In this document: piece after piece, positions 8,304 to 18,002 of the stretch
Layout: the number at the start of each line of letters is the position of its first letter
Position numbering within the stretch: the stretch's first letter is position 1
Origin: Ruminococcus sp. AF31-8BH
GTDB taxonomy: Bacteria > Bacillota > Clostridia > Lachnospirales > Lachnospiraceae
Length of the DNA: 64,000 nt
Assembly: GCF_003460605.1 (NCBI RefSeq)
Contig: NZ_QTVN01000015.1
Location: forward strand, 1-64,000
Direction of reading: 5' to 3'
Translations under genes and position numbers: made by a program
The notes under the pieces: generated by a model
Databases searched by the model: none
What the model was told of the DNA's origin: nothing
The model's input: only the letters and a program-made list of their open reading frames with translations

Positions 8304-10751
8304 TTATGGGGTTACCTTGCTGGTCATATCCAGAAGATGGCTGACTGCATTCTCAAGCTCTCTGCGAGTCACACGCTTTTCCTGTACCCCCTTTAATATC
8401 TGGGCAATTACAGGAGGGCCTCCTGGCATGACAATATCGTTTCCAGCAGCAACAGCATCTGCTCCGTCTGTTACAATATCCATATCCCCCCAGTCGGTTA
8501 CCACAGCTCCCTCAAATCCCCATTCTTCACGAAGAATATGGGTGCACAGATCTTTATTTGCTCCTGCAAAAATACCATTTATCTTATTAAAAGATGTCAT
8601 AATACACGCAACCTTAGCATCACGAACCAGCATCTCAAAGGGCTTTAAATAAATTTCCCGGGCTGTGCGCTCTGTCAGGATCGAATCTACTGCATCATAA
8701 TTTTTTCTGCTGCTTCCCCTGCGGAATGTTTCCTGCTCATTTACTGCAAAATGCTTCGGACATACCAGCACCGGATGATTCTCCTGTACACCCTTGGTTA
8801 TCTCACAGGCACATATTCCAGTTAAATAAGGATCTTCTGAAAAATATTCAAAATTTCTTCCGCAAAGAGGATTCCTGTGTAAGTTTACAGCTGGTGCAAG
8901 CCATATATCCACTTGCTTTCTCTCGCATTCTTCCCCTATAGCATTTCCAAATTCATACCAGAGTTTTTTGTCAAATGCGCAGGCGATCAGCATTTCCGTT
9001 GGCCATGCTGTCTCTCCGATTCCAGCTGGTCCGTCTTTATAAAAAACAGACTTGATACCCTTTTCCTCAATCGCAGGAGAAACATATCCGGCATATCCAA
9101 CCGGATGGCTGTTCGTGGTCAGAGGTGTCCCGTTTTCATCTAAAATTGTAGAAGGTTTACTCAGATCTCCTGCTGCTGCAAAAGGAATTCCAGGTCCGTA
9201 TCCCACACAAAGGGCAGCCAGTTCTTCTATGGAAAATCCAGAAAAATTTCTTGTTTGCACTTTACAGTTATGTACTTCTGCTGCTTTTTTCTGTTGATTT
9301 CCTTTTTTAACTGTATCTACTCTCTCTGTTCTCTCTATTACGTCCGCTATTTTCGTCGTTCCATCAGGTTTTTTATCCTTTGTTAAAAATTTAAGCTTTC
9401 CACAGTTACAGGATGCTAACATCAGGCAATTCTCACATTGCTCCAGAACATAATCCTGTTCTGTTTGCATAAATTTTCCACAGACCGTATTTCTGGAAGA
9501 GTTTCCCACACGCAGTGCATACTCCCCTTTTTCCAGCACCCATGCGGCTCGCTCTTCTTCATATACCGCCAGTTCTTTCCATGGAATTGTAATGCTAAGC
9601 ACTTCCTCTTCACCAGGAGCCAGCTGAGAGGTTTTTTCAAAACCTCCCAGAGCCTGCATCGGATGCTCACATCCTTCCTGATCCATTTTTGACCAATAGA
9701 CCTGGGCTACTTCTTTTCCCGGCACAGCTCCTGTATTTTTCACACGGACAACAACTTTTATACCGTCTTTTTTCTTTTGGGTACCTGTTTCTGTAATTTC
9801 AAATGTCGTGTATGATAATCCGTATCCAAATGGGAATAACACATTTTTCTGAAAAGTATCAAAATACCGGTAACCTGCATAAATGTTCTCCCAGTAAACC
9901 GTTACAGGACTTTTCTCAAATCCCCTGCTGCCATTTTCCTCTGCGGATAATCCATAATCCTCATACGTCATGATCTGATCCGGATGTTCCTTATCCCATG
10001 AAAAATGTGCAGATGAAGGATAGTCGTTATAATCTTCTGCAATAGTCACTGTCATTTTTCCAGATGGGTTCACTTTTCCAGAAAGAATTCTGCCCAGGGC
10101 AACCGCACCTCTTTCCCCGGGAATTCCAAGAAACAATACACTTTTGATGCTGTCATACTTTTTCAGCCATGCCAGATCGATCAGACCATTTACATTTAAT
10201 ATAACCACAACTTTGGTAAACTGACTGCATACTATGTCTACCAGTTTTTCTTCTTCCCTTGTCAGGTAATAGTCTTCTGTCAAATGCCGGTCACATTCCT
10301 CACCACCGGAATTTCTTCCCAGAACGATCACTGCGGTATCTGTTTTTTCCGCTGCCTGTTGAAGCAGATACTCTGGCACTTCATATTCTTTAAGCGGAGC
10401 ACGGTACTTTCCAAATATTTCATACATGATTCCACAGTTCATAGCCTCATTTACTTTCGTCCAGTCAAAAGTATCCTCTTCAGAAACCTTTTCCTCTTTC
10501 AGCTTATATGTGTAGAATCCCTTTAATAAAGCTTCCGGAATAATACTGTTTTTTTCACACTCGTCAAGAATCGTAGGACAGCCGGCAATATGAGCCCCAC
10601 CTGAACCGTTTCCGGAATACAGCATTCCAATCTGTGCTCTTCCGAAGAATGCCACATCTTTCTGTCCGACAAATGGAAGAAGATTATCTTCGTTTTTTAG
10701 CAGTACCACAGATTCTTCTACTATTTTTTCTGCAACTTTTTTTTGATTCAT
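8304..10751 (-). CDS. GH3 glycosidase with swapped domain order
   Basis: 815 residues. The alpha/beta-sandwich domain comes first (SVVLLKNEDNLLPF near residue 15, LGRNSGGEECDRHLTED as the acid/base-loop region), followed by a fibronectin-III-like segment (FPFGYGLSYTTFEI, then AQVYW). The TIM-barrel domain comes last, with KHFAVNEQE and the nucleophile aspartate in VTDWGDMD near residue 753. Canonical GH3 enzymes have the barrel first; this reversed order is known from Ruminococcus albus and Butyrivibrio beta-glucosidases. There is no signal peptide, so it acts in the cytoplasm on imported glycosides. Probable beta-glucosidase, but GH3 specificity cannot be read safely. It is last of the six enzyme genes. 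Confidence 0.9.
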   Translation of the reverse strand: MNQKKVAEKIVEESVVLLKNEDNLLPFVGQKDVAFFGRAQIGMLYSGNGSGGAHIAGCPTILDECEKNSIIPEALLKGFYTYKLKEEKVSEEDTFDWTKVNEAMNCGIMYEIFGKYRAPLKEYEVPEYLLQQAAEKTDTAVIVLGRNSGGEECDRHLTEDYYLTREEEKLVDIVCSQFTKVVVILNVNGLIDLAWLKKYDSIKSVLFLGIPGERGAVALGRILSGKVNPSGKMTVTIAEDYNDYPSSAHFSWDKEHPDQIMTYEDYGLSAEENGSRGFEKSPVTVYWENIYAGYRYFDTFQKNVLFPFGYGLSYTTFEITETGTQKKKDGIKVVVRVKNTGAVPGKEVAQVYWSKMDQEGCEHPMQALGGFEKTSQLAPGEEEVLSITIPWKELAVYEEERAAWVLEKGEYALRVGNSSRNTVCGKFMQTEQDYVLEQCENCLMLASCNCGKLKFLTKDKKPDGTTKIADVIERTERVDTVKKGNQQKKAAEVHNCKVQTRNFSGFSIEELAALCVGYGPGIPFAAAGDLSKPSTILDENGTPLTTNSHPVGYAGYVSPAIEEKGIKSVFYKDGPAGIGETAWPTEMLIACAFDKKLWYEFGNAIGEECERKQVDIWLAPAVNLHRNPLCGRNFEYFSEDPYLTGICACEITKGVQENHPVLVCPKHFAVNEQETFRRGSSRKNYDAVDSILTERTAREIYLKPFEMLVRDAKVACIMTSFNKINGIFAGANKDLCTHILREEWGFEGAVVTDWGDMDIVTDGADAVAAGNDIVMPGGPPVIAQILKGVQEKRVTRRELENAVSHLLDMTSKVTP

Positions 10752-10773
10752 TCTCTCTATTGCTCCTTACTGG

Positions 10774-13113
10774 TTACTGCTGTGAAATTTTCACTTCGAC
10801 CTCATGCATCTTTCCATCTCTGAAATCTGGCAATACAGATTCCAGGCACGGCTTTCCATCTACAAAAAGACTTCCTTTTCCGTTCTCCACATGCTGTGGA
10901 TTTTGAATCACAATGTGATAATCGGCTCCTCTGAAATGTCTTGTCATCTCTGCATTTTCCCATTCTGCCGGAAAACAAGGAACAATTTTTAAGCCTTCAT
11001 AATCCCTCTTCACACCCATGATTCCTTCGTATATTCCCATCAGGCACCAGACAGATGTTCCTGTAGTCCAGGACTGATAAGACTTTCCGTAATATCCTGG
11101 ATGTGTAGAGTAGCAATTGGTAAAGACATAAGGTTCAGCACCGGAACGTGAAGAAGGATTTTTCTCACTGTCAGGCATTATTTTCTTTAATGTCTGCAAT
11201 GCTTTTGATGCTCTTCCCACCTTACAATCCATCAGAATCTTAAATCCTGTTGCGTGACAATAAACACCGCCATTTTCAAACAATCCGGGAAGCATTCCTG
11301 ACATTCTTCCTACATGGGCATCGTAAATCTGGTAAGGCGGATCGTTCAATGGAAATCCAAAATCCCGCTCCATTTCATCAACGGACCGAAGCAGTTCTGG
11401 CAGCTTTTCATCATCTGCTACATCTGCCAACACAGCCCAGGTCTGGGCATTCAAATAGATTTTACTGCCTTTACTGTCCTTGGTACCTATATCTCCTTTT
11501 CTACTCAAAGCTCTAGCATACCAGTTTCCATTCCATGCCGCCTGATTGATACTGCATTTCATTTTTTTGTACTCTTCTTCCAGGAACTGTGCATATGTAT
11601 GATCACCTGCATATTCCATCAGATTTTTCAGTTCCCGAAGTGCCAGACAGAACTGATGGGAAAGCATCACAGATTCTGCCTCTTCATCATCTGTAACATT
11701 CAGTGCGTCGTTCCAGTCTGCGAAAAATATTTTAACCAGACCGTTTTCACCTTTATCTGCAATCAGTCGGTCAACAGCTGCTTTCACATGCTCCAGCACT
11801 GTAGCTTCCCCACCATCCTGCCAGGCTGTCTTTTTTTCCAGCAATGCCAGATTACCAGTTTCTTTGATCAGTTCACATACTGCCCAGATGATCCAGAATG
11901 GCTGATCTGAGTAACGGGTATCATCATAAGGATACCAGGTCAGTACCGCATGCCCATCACGGAACTGATGTCTCAGACACTCTATAATCTCTTCTTCTGC
12001 TTTTTCCTGTCTGTAGTTCAAAAGTCCGACTGCGATCTGCAGATTATCCCGGACTCCTTTTTTCCCGACAATACAAAAATCAGCCTGCTTTTTCACCCAG
12101 TTATTCATAATATGGTTTATTTTTTCATCCGGTGTCTTAATTGACAGAGAACTGATTTTTTCATAATTGTATGCTGCTGCTTTTTCAAATTCCTGCTGTA
12201 CTTTTTCCGGGTTTGATCCGTACTGTTCTACTACTTCAATCGCCTTTTCACATGACTGGCTGATTCCGAACAGCACATGAATTTCTTTTTTCTCACCTGG
12301 CTGTAACTGAATTTTATGCTGAAGCACTCCTCCAAGGATAAAAAGTGCAGCTTCTGAATTCGTGCAGTCTCTTCCCTGTACCACTACATCTGGCCGCTGA
12401 AATAACGCACATGCAGATGCATCCGGCATTGTTAAGGTCGATAACGAGCCACAGAATTTCGTCAAATCTCCATCATAAGCATATACTGGTTCCGTAGAAG
12501 CCAGAAATCCGTGATAATACTCATGTGGGGCAAACGGATGTGCGGAATCACAGTAAATTCCATTTAATTCTGACTGAAAACCAGTATTCATACAACGGTA
12601 CATTTCGTAGTATCTTGGATAAGAAAATCCTTCCAGCGAAAAGCTGACAGCCGAAAACATACTGAGATTACGTTCCTGTTCTCCCTTATTACAAAGCGTC
12701 ACTGTCCACATTTCATAAAGTCCCTTTTGGGGAACAAAAATTCTCCAGGAGCCTTCTATTTCATCTTTTTCTGATCGTATTTCTGAGTAGCTGATGTTGT
12801 GTGTACAGCTGTAATTTTCAACTTCCGCATTTAATGGTCCTTTTCCAATGTTCCAGCAGCTTCCACTTTCATCATCTCTTAAATATACATATCTGGCATC
12901 ATTTTGATTAATCATGCACATATCTGCTTTTTCGCTGAGGAAATAGCTCCGGCCATGACCGGTCTGGGAAATCTGGGCACAATACCGGTCTTCATTCCAT
13001 AAATAATTATACCAGTGTCTTGGCGTTGCCGGATCTAGTATCTGACAGCTGTTTCCTTCATCCGTAAACTGATACAGATCAGTGTTTTCCAGCATTTCTA
13101 CTGATGTCTTCAT
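10774..13113 (-). CDS. GH94 glycoside phosphorylase
   Basis: 779 residues of the former glycosyltransferase-36 family. The (alpha/alpha)6 catalytic domain shows HQFRDGHAVLTWYPYDDTRYSDQPFW near 385-405. The general-acid aspartate is in FFADWNDALN (about 469), and a C-terminal GGVYCHATGF and SYQSWTTGTSVW give the phosphate-binding region. Such enzymes use phosphate to split a beta-glucoside into glucose-1-phosphate plus the acceptor, saving ATP. The length is close to the shorter GH94 types (cellobiose or cellobionate phosphorylases), but I cannot name the disaccharide. No signal peptide. GAGGAG precedes the ATG. It lies between a GH-A hydrolase and a GH3, 22 bases from each. Confidence 0.88.
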   Translation of the reverse strand: MKTSVEMLENTDLYQFTDEGNSCQILDPATPRHWYNYLWNEDRYCAQISQTGHGRSYFLSEKADMCMINQNDARYVYLRDDESGSCWNIGKGPLNAEVENYSCTHNISYSEIRSEKDEIEGSWRIFVPQKGLYEMWTVTLCNKGEQERNLSMFSAVSFSLEGFSYPRYYEMYRCMNTGFQSELNGIYCDSAHPFAPHEYYHGFLASTEPVYAYDGDLTKFCGSLSTLTMPDASACALFQRPDVVVQGRDCTNSEAALFILGGVLQHKIQLQPGEKKEIHVLFGISQSCEKAIEVVEQYGSNPEKVQQEFEKAAAYNYEKISSLSIKTPDEKINHIMNNWVKKQADFCIVGKKGVRDNLQIAVGLLNYRQEKAEEEIIECLRHQFRDGHAVLTWYPYDDTRYSDQPFWIIWAVCELIKETGNLALLEKKTAWQDGGEATVLEHVKAAVDRLIADKGENGLVKIFFADWNDALNVTDDEEAESVMLSHQFCLALRELKNLMEYAGDHTYAQFLEEEYKKMKCSINQAAWNGNWYARALSRKGDIGTKDSKGSKIYLNAQTWAVLADVADDEKLPELLRSVDEMERDFGFPLNDPPYQIYDAHVGRMSGMLPGLFENGGVYCHATGFKILMDCKVGRASKALQTLKKIMPDSEKNPSSRSGAEPYVFTNCYSTHPGYYGKSYQSWTTGTSVWCLMGIYEGIMGVKRDYEGLKIVPCFPAEWENAEMTRHFRGADYHIVIQNPQHVENGKGSLFVDGKPCLESVLPDFRDGKMHEVEVKISQQ

Positions 13114-13134
13114 AGCAATTTCTCCTCGTATTTC

Positions 13135-15576
13135 TTATCTTTTTACAGTGAGATGATACTGAATTCCTGGAATCGTGCCATTTACCGCAAACTGTATCTC
13201 CCCATTTTCCTCTATTCCTTCAAGCTGTGCGATTACTTCTCCAACCGGACTTAGTACCTCAAGCTTGGCTTCTTTTGCCTGTACATAAATACAGCCTTCC
13301 AGTGTTTCTGCAAACAGCTTTCCTTTAAATTCTACAGCTGTAAATTCATATGGCATTCCGGGTATTTTCTGTCCAGGATAGTATCCGGTTTCATCCATCC
13401 CAGTCTCTCCCATTGCAGTAAGAATATATTCCTGCGCCTGATCAAGATTGTTTTCTTCTTTTGCGATAAAAGCCAACGTGATCCGTTTGTTTTCTGCTTT
13501 TACCTTTACCATATCAGATAACGAAATCAATTCTTTCGGTGCCCCGCTGTAATATCCACAATAAGGAGTCTGAACCGCATAGCAGGCATTTTCCGGATCA
13601 AATATAATTTCCCCGGTCTCAGATATTAATTTTCCATCAACATAGCCAGTTTCCTTTGGAATTACATCCCACTCCTTCATCGCCTGATCCATGATGCGCG
13701 CAAAATTTCTGTAATCTCCCTCTCCTGCAATCTTTGCAATATCATTAAACACAAGCGCCTGCTCCCCAAGATGAACGCCCTGCTCAATCAGCTTTGTTCC
13801 CTTAGCAGCTCTTTCCAGCCGGTTTTTATCTTCATATCTTCTTCCAATATCCCGGTACTTTGACCACGCATAATAAACACTGTGTTTTGCCTCAGATAAT
13901 CTGGCTCCGTTTAAAAATCCTGCATTTACTGCAATATCTCCATTTCCCTGGTAGGTGTCACCAGAATCCAGAAATACGTTGCGCATTCCTGTTATATATG
14001 GGAAAAACATAGTCGGCATAGCATGAAACTCAGGCAGTGTTTTCAGATCATTCTGGGTATACACAATATCAACACAATGCTTAGCCTCAGATACCAGACC
14101 TTTCAGAAACATCGATGCCATAAATCCCCACTGACAGATCACCGCCGGGTCATTATACACATCAAAGATATTCCGGATTTCATCTGCCGGCTGATCATCC
14201 CAGTTCTCTGAGGTATGATGATTGTAAAGAATCAATCCATCCCAGTCATTCAGGCATGCATAGGCAACTGTCTGAACAAGTGCAGTGGAATGGAACATAT
14301 GCTCACCATATTCGTTCCATTCGCTTAACATAAAAGGCTTTCCTTTTACGATTGCTACAGATGCCAGACTCAACAGGGTAGTTGCCATGGAACCAACGCC
14401 TCTCTGCCAGGTCAGAGGATTGGTGGATACATATTCTACCGGTCCATTTACCATATAAGTATTGTTCATATCAGGCAATAAAAGCGGATGATTGAAATAG
14501 CTGTTGTTTTCCATCAGATCTCCATCTGTATGTCCATACACATCAGCCGCCCCTGCGATCAGATTACTTGTAACGATCGGAACCTTAACTCCCAAAGAAA
14601 TAAGATAATCCTTCATATCCCGGTAAAATTTCCGGTTCATATAAATACCAAACTCCATAAAATCTGCATATCTGGCCGGACTTTCTTCTGTATCCCAAGA
14701 ACCATTAGGATCGTTAACCGGCTGATAAAAACCGCCTGCAATACCACGTACCGTTCCTGCTGCCGGATCTTCCTCTTCTCCTAGCGCACAGCAGCCTTCA
14801 CAAGTCCATGCTTCTGCAAGTCTTTTTCTTGTATGATATTTCATTAACAGAAAATGGTTGAAACGAGACTGCACTTCATCCCTGTATGGCTTCATCTGCT
14901 CATCGGCATCAGCTCCCATGGCCCATTTGATTGCAGAATCCTCGTTGTTGATCTGAACTGTCACAACAGCCGGATCATCTGCAAGTGAGAGTCCTGTATA
15001 GGGATTTACATGACAAAGCAGCTCTTTTGCATATTCCTTCTGCAGCTCTATCATGCGCGCATTATAAATGGCATAACGTTTAATACAGGACGGTGCTCCC
15101 CCTGGATAATCCATTTCGTCACCTGGCTGAAATTCTCTTGCAACAATCAGGTCAACATGCAGATAAATTCCTTTTTCTTTTAATTTCGCAATAAAGTAAT
15201 CAAAACGGTCCAGCCCTTCTGGATTGAATTTCCTGCTGTTTCCGTCTGCATAATCCAGAAGTGGGTTATTTACACAGCTGCTCCAGCTTCCAGGTTGCTC
15301 ACCTACAGGCGCATCTGCTGCATGAAGACGAATCAGGTTTACTCCCATGCTTGCAAAACGCTCTGCCATTTTTTTCGCAGTTTCATGATCAGGCGTATTG
15401 GAACGTGCTGCCACATTAAAGCCAAGAAAACGGGCTCTTTTTCCATCTTCGAAATACAGATGTCCGTTTCTTGTCTCCACAAATCCGTGTTTTCCGGCAG
15501 GTGCGTCTAAAAGGTGAGAGTAATCCAGAATTCCCTTATTAGGTTCTGCTTTATGTATTCTTAAGTGTTGTCTCAT
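13135..15576 (-). CDS. Clan GH-A glycoside hydrolase (GH5-like), specificity unknown
   Basis: 813 residues without signal peptide. The N-terminal barrel starts with ARFLGFNVAA and GVNLIRLHAADAP. The probable acid/base glutamate is in TVQINNEDSAI (about residue 210). The probable nucleophile glutamate is in PFMLSEWNEYGEHMF, as expected for strands 4 and 7 of clan GH-A. The last 250 residues look like beta-sandwich accessory domains. I do not recognise a characterised subfamily; beta-galactosidase- or GH5-like labels would be guesses. The ATG at 15576 overlaps the upstream GH3 stop as ATGA, with AAGGAGG before it, so it is translationally coupled within the glycosidase operon. Confidence 0.75.
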   Translation of the reverse strand: MRQHLRIHKAEPNKGILDYSHLLDAPAGKHGFVETRNGHLYFEDGKRARFLGFNVAARSNTPDHETAKKMAERFASMGVNLIRLHAADAPVGEQPGSWSSCVNNPLLDYADGNSRKFNPEGLDRFDYFIAKLKEKGIYLHVDLIVAREFQPGDEMDYPGGAPSCIKRYAIYNARMIELQKEYAKELLCHVNPYTGLSLADDPAVVTVQINNEDSAIKWAMGADADEQMKPYRDEVQSRFNHFLLMKYHTRKRLAEAWTCEGCCALGEEEDPAAGTVRGIAGGFYQPVNDPNGSWDTEESPARYADFMEFGIYMNRKFYRDMKDYLISLGVKVPIVTSNLIAGAADVYGHTDGDLMENNSYFNHPLLLPDMNNTYMVNGPVEYVSTNPLTWQRGVGSMATTLLSLASVAIVKGKPFMLSEWNEYGEHMFHSTALVQTVAYACLNDWDGLILYNHHTSENWDDQPADEIRNIFDVYNDPAVICQWGFMASMFLKGLVSEAKHCVDIVYTQNDLKTLPEFHAMPTMFFPYITGMRNVFLDSGDTYQGNGDIAVNAGFLNGARLSEAKHSVYYAWSKYRDIGRRYEDKNRLERAAKGTKLIEQGVHLGEQALVFNDIAKIAGEGDYRNFARIMDQAMKEWDVIPKETGYVDGKLISETGEIIFDPENACYAVQTPYCGYYSGAPKELISLSDMVKVKAENKRITLAFIAKEENNLDQAQEYILTAMGETGMDETGYYPGQKIPGMPYEFTAVEFKGKLFAETLEGCIYVQAKEAKLEVLSPVGEVIAQLEGIEENGEIQFAVNGTIPGIQYHLTVKR

Positions 15577-18002
15577 GTTCTGTCTGCCTCCTTGTAAGCT
15601 TTTGCATAGAATCCCCTGTCTGTTCCTTCCAACCAGCCGTCTTCTGTAACCTTATACTCATCTTTCAAGCGAATATCCTGGGATGAACTTCCCACTTCCA
15701 CAAGAAATGTTCCTTTTTCCACTTTCCACTGCATATTCATGTCCAAAAATGCCATCTGACTAGCCTTTACTTCGAATATAACTGTCTGCTTTTCTCCTGG
15801 CTCTAAAGTGATTCGCTTAAATCCTGCCAATTCTTTTACCGGTCTTGCCATACTTGCATAAAGATCTCTCAAATACAGCTGTACCACTTCATCGCCGACC
15901 CTGCTGCCCACGTTCTCTACATCCACTCTGATCTCAATTGTTTCAAAAGGGCCAATTTCCTTTTTGGAAAGTTTCAGGTCGGAATAGGAAAACTGTGTAT
16001 AGGAAAGTCCGTGGCCGAAACAATATCTTGGTGTGTGTGGCAAATCCACATAATTGGCAAATCCGATGCTTCCAACCTGATCCCAGCAGGAATTGTACTG
16101 ATGATTGTAATAAACAGGAATCTGTCCTGCATGATAAGCAGTTGTAACAGGCATTTTACCTCCTGGGTTATATTCTCCAAGCAATACGCTTACAACAGCC
16201 TCTGCTCCGGTTTCTGCCGGGCTCCATGCCTCCAGGATTCCATCCAGATACTTATCCGCAATATCACTTGAGATCGGTCTTCCGTCAAAATGTACTCCGA
16301 CCATTGGCTTGCCAAATGCAGCTGCACGTTTTATAAATTCGTCCTGTCCTTTTGGCAGATTAATATTGCTTCCATCTACACCTTCTCCCATAGAAGACAT
16401 GGAGCAGGTTCCGTGTTTGCCTCCTAATGTAAGGATTACCAGATCTGCCTCTTTTATCTTTTCCAAGGCTTCCTCAAAATGGGATTCATCTTCTCCTGCA
16501 ATATAATAACCATAAGAATAGCTTACCTCTACATCTGGCAGCTTTTCCCGCAGTTCTTCTAAAAGGCTTCTGCAATCCGGCTTCTGCCTTCTCAGGATCT
16601 GATCAAACTCCTCTGTTTCATCTGACTGGATATTCGTTCCTGGAACTGTTTTGATTTCCTCTGGTTTTGCAACTTTTACCCCACTGACTCCTGCAATGGA
16701 ATTCGCTATGGCATAAGTGGATTCCATCATGCACATATGGGTATATCCACCAAAAAACTTTCTTGCACAGTCTGCATGAGGACCGATTACTGCTATTTTT
16801 TTTACGTCGGAGCCAATTGGCAATACTCCGTTATTCTTCAGAAGGACCAGCGATTCTTTCGCGGACTGCAGGGATACTTCTCTGTCTGTCTTCTGGGAAA
16901 ATACACCTTTTAACTCCTCTCCCTGCAAAGAAAACGGATGTTCAAATAAGCCCATACGGAACTTTGCAGTCAGCACACGCAATACAGCCCGGTTAAGTGC
17001 ACTGATATCGGCTTTTCCAGTCCGGAACTTTTCCAGAAACTTCTCTCCAAATCCACTTGGATTCGGAAGTTCCATATCCATTCCGGCTTTCAGGCAAAGC
17101 AGTCCGGCATCTTCCAGCGTCTCTCCAACATGCTGGGAGCCATGGGTATTACCAACTGCACCATAGTCACTGATGCAAAGTCCCTGAAATCCCATTTCAT
17201 CTCTAAGAAGCTTTGTCAGAAGTCCATAAGATGCAGATACCGGTTCCCCATTCACAGTGCAGTAACAAGGCATGATTCCCAGAAGGTCAGACTCCTGGAT
17301 TGCAGCCTGAAATGGTTTTCCATAAATTTCTTCCAGAAGTCTTGGCGGTGTATCACTGACAGCTCCGTGGATTCCTCCATTGGAATTATGGAAGGCCAGA
17401 AAATGTTTGGCAACACTTTCTGTTTTTCTTCCTGCTGTTTCCTTTTTCTGTATTCCTTTTGTATATGCAGCTCCCATTGCAGAAGCAAGGGCCGGATCTT
17501 CCCCATAGGTTTCTCCCTGGCGTCCCATACGGGAATCTCTGGAGATATCCAGAACAGGCGCTAATATGTGGGTAATTCCGCAGGCAGCTTCCTGCCGGCT
17601 TACAATTTCTGCGATCTTTTCTTCCACTTCCGGATCAAATCCGGCACCACGTCCGATACCTGCCGGAAAGCTGGTGGAATCCTGAATAAATGGGCCGCAT
17701 AAGCCTTCCATGTGAAAAATTGCAGGAATGTGATGTTCACTGTTTTCCATTACAATTTCCTGGACTTTTTTCTGCCACGCCGCAACTTCTTCCAATGTCT
17801 CCATCCGCCGCATTTCCAATGTGCTTACTTCTCCAATACCATGCGGTACTCTTTTTGAAATTCCGTCAAAATCTTTATATTCTTCGTCAAAAGGAAAAAC
17901 ACCGGTCAGCTGTGCTGCTTTTTCTTCCAGACTCATTTCTTCCAGCAGTGCCTTAGCTCTTTTCTCAGGTGCCAGTGATGCGTTTAAGTATTCTTTACTC
18001 AT
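15573..18002 (-). CDS. GH3 glycosidase, canonical domain order
   Basis: 809 residues in the usual order: barrel domain (1-330) with substrate-binding KHFLAFHNSNGG and nucleophile Asp279 in CISDYGAVGNTHGS, then the alpha/beta-sandwich domain starting SLVLLKNNGVLPI, then a fibronectin-III-like C-terminus (GHGLSYTQFSYS). No signal peptide, so cytoplasmic. The 8-base overlap with the upstream GH78 gene indicates coupling. The family includes beta-glucosidases, xylosidases and arabinofuranosidases. Its different architecture from the two domain-swapped GH3 genes in the same operon suggests a different linkage is cleaved. Confidence 0.9.
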   Translation of the reverse strand: MSKEYLNASLAPEKRAKALLEEMSLEEKAAQLTGVFPFDEEYKDFDGISKRVPHGIGEVSTLEMRRMETLEEVAAWQKKVQEIVMENSEHHIPAIFHMEGLCGPFIQDSTSFPAGIGRGAGFDPEVEEKIAEIVSRQEAACGITHILAPVLDISRDSRMGRQGETYGEDPALASAMGAAYTKGIQKKETAGRKTESVAKHFLAFHNSNGGIHGAVSDTPPRLLEEIYGKPFQAAIQESDLLGIMPCYCTVNGEPVSASYGLLTKLLRDEMGFQGLCISDYGAVGNTHGSQHVGETLEDAGLLCLKAGMDMELPNPSGFGEKFLEKFRTGKADISALNRAVLRVLTAKFRMGLFEHPFSLQGEELKGVFSQKTDREVSLQSAKESLVLLKNNGVLPIGSDVKKIAVIGPHADCARKFFGGYTHMCMMESTYAIANSIAGVSGVKVAKPEEIKTVPGTNIQSDETEEFDQILRRQKPDCRSLLEELREKLPDVEVSYSYGYYIAGEDESHFEEALEKIKEADLVILTLGGKHGTCSMSSMGEGVDGSNINLPKGQDEFIKRAAAFGKPMVGVHFDGRPISSDIADKYLDGILEAWSPAETGAEAVVSVLLGEYNPGGKMPVTTAYHAGQIPVYYNHQYNSCWDQVGSIGFANYVDLPHTPRYCFGHGLSYTQFSYSDLKLSKKEIGPFETIEIRVDVENVGSRVGDEVVQLYLRDLYASMARPVKELAGFKRITLEPGEKQTVIFEVKASQMAFLDMNMQWKVEKGTFLVEVGSSSQDIRLKDEYKVTEDGWLEGTDRGFYAKAYKEADRT

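Noticed and set aside
10752-10773. Sequence CAGTAACCAGTAAGG similar to the 18-bp glycoside-operon motif
   Set aside because: It is the coding end and ribosome site between the GH94 and GH3 genes; only partial similarity.
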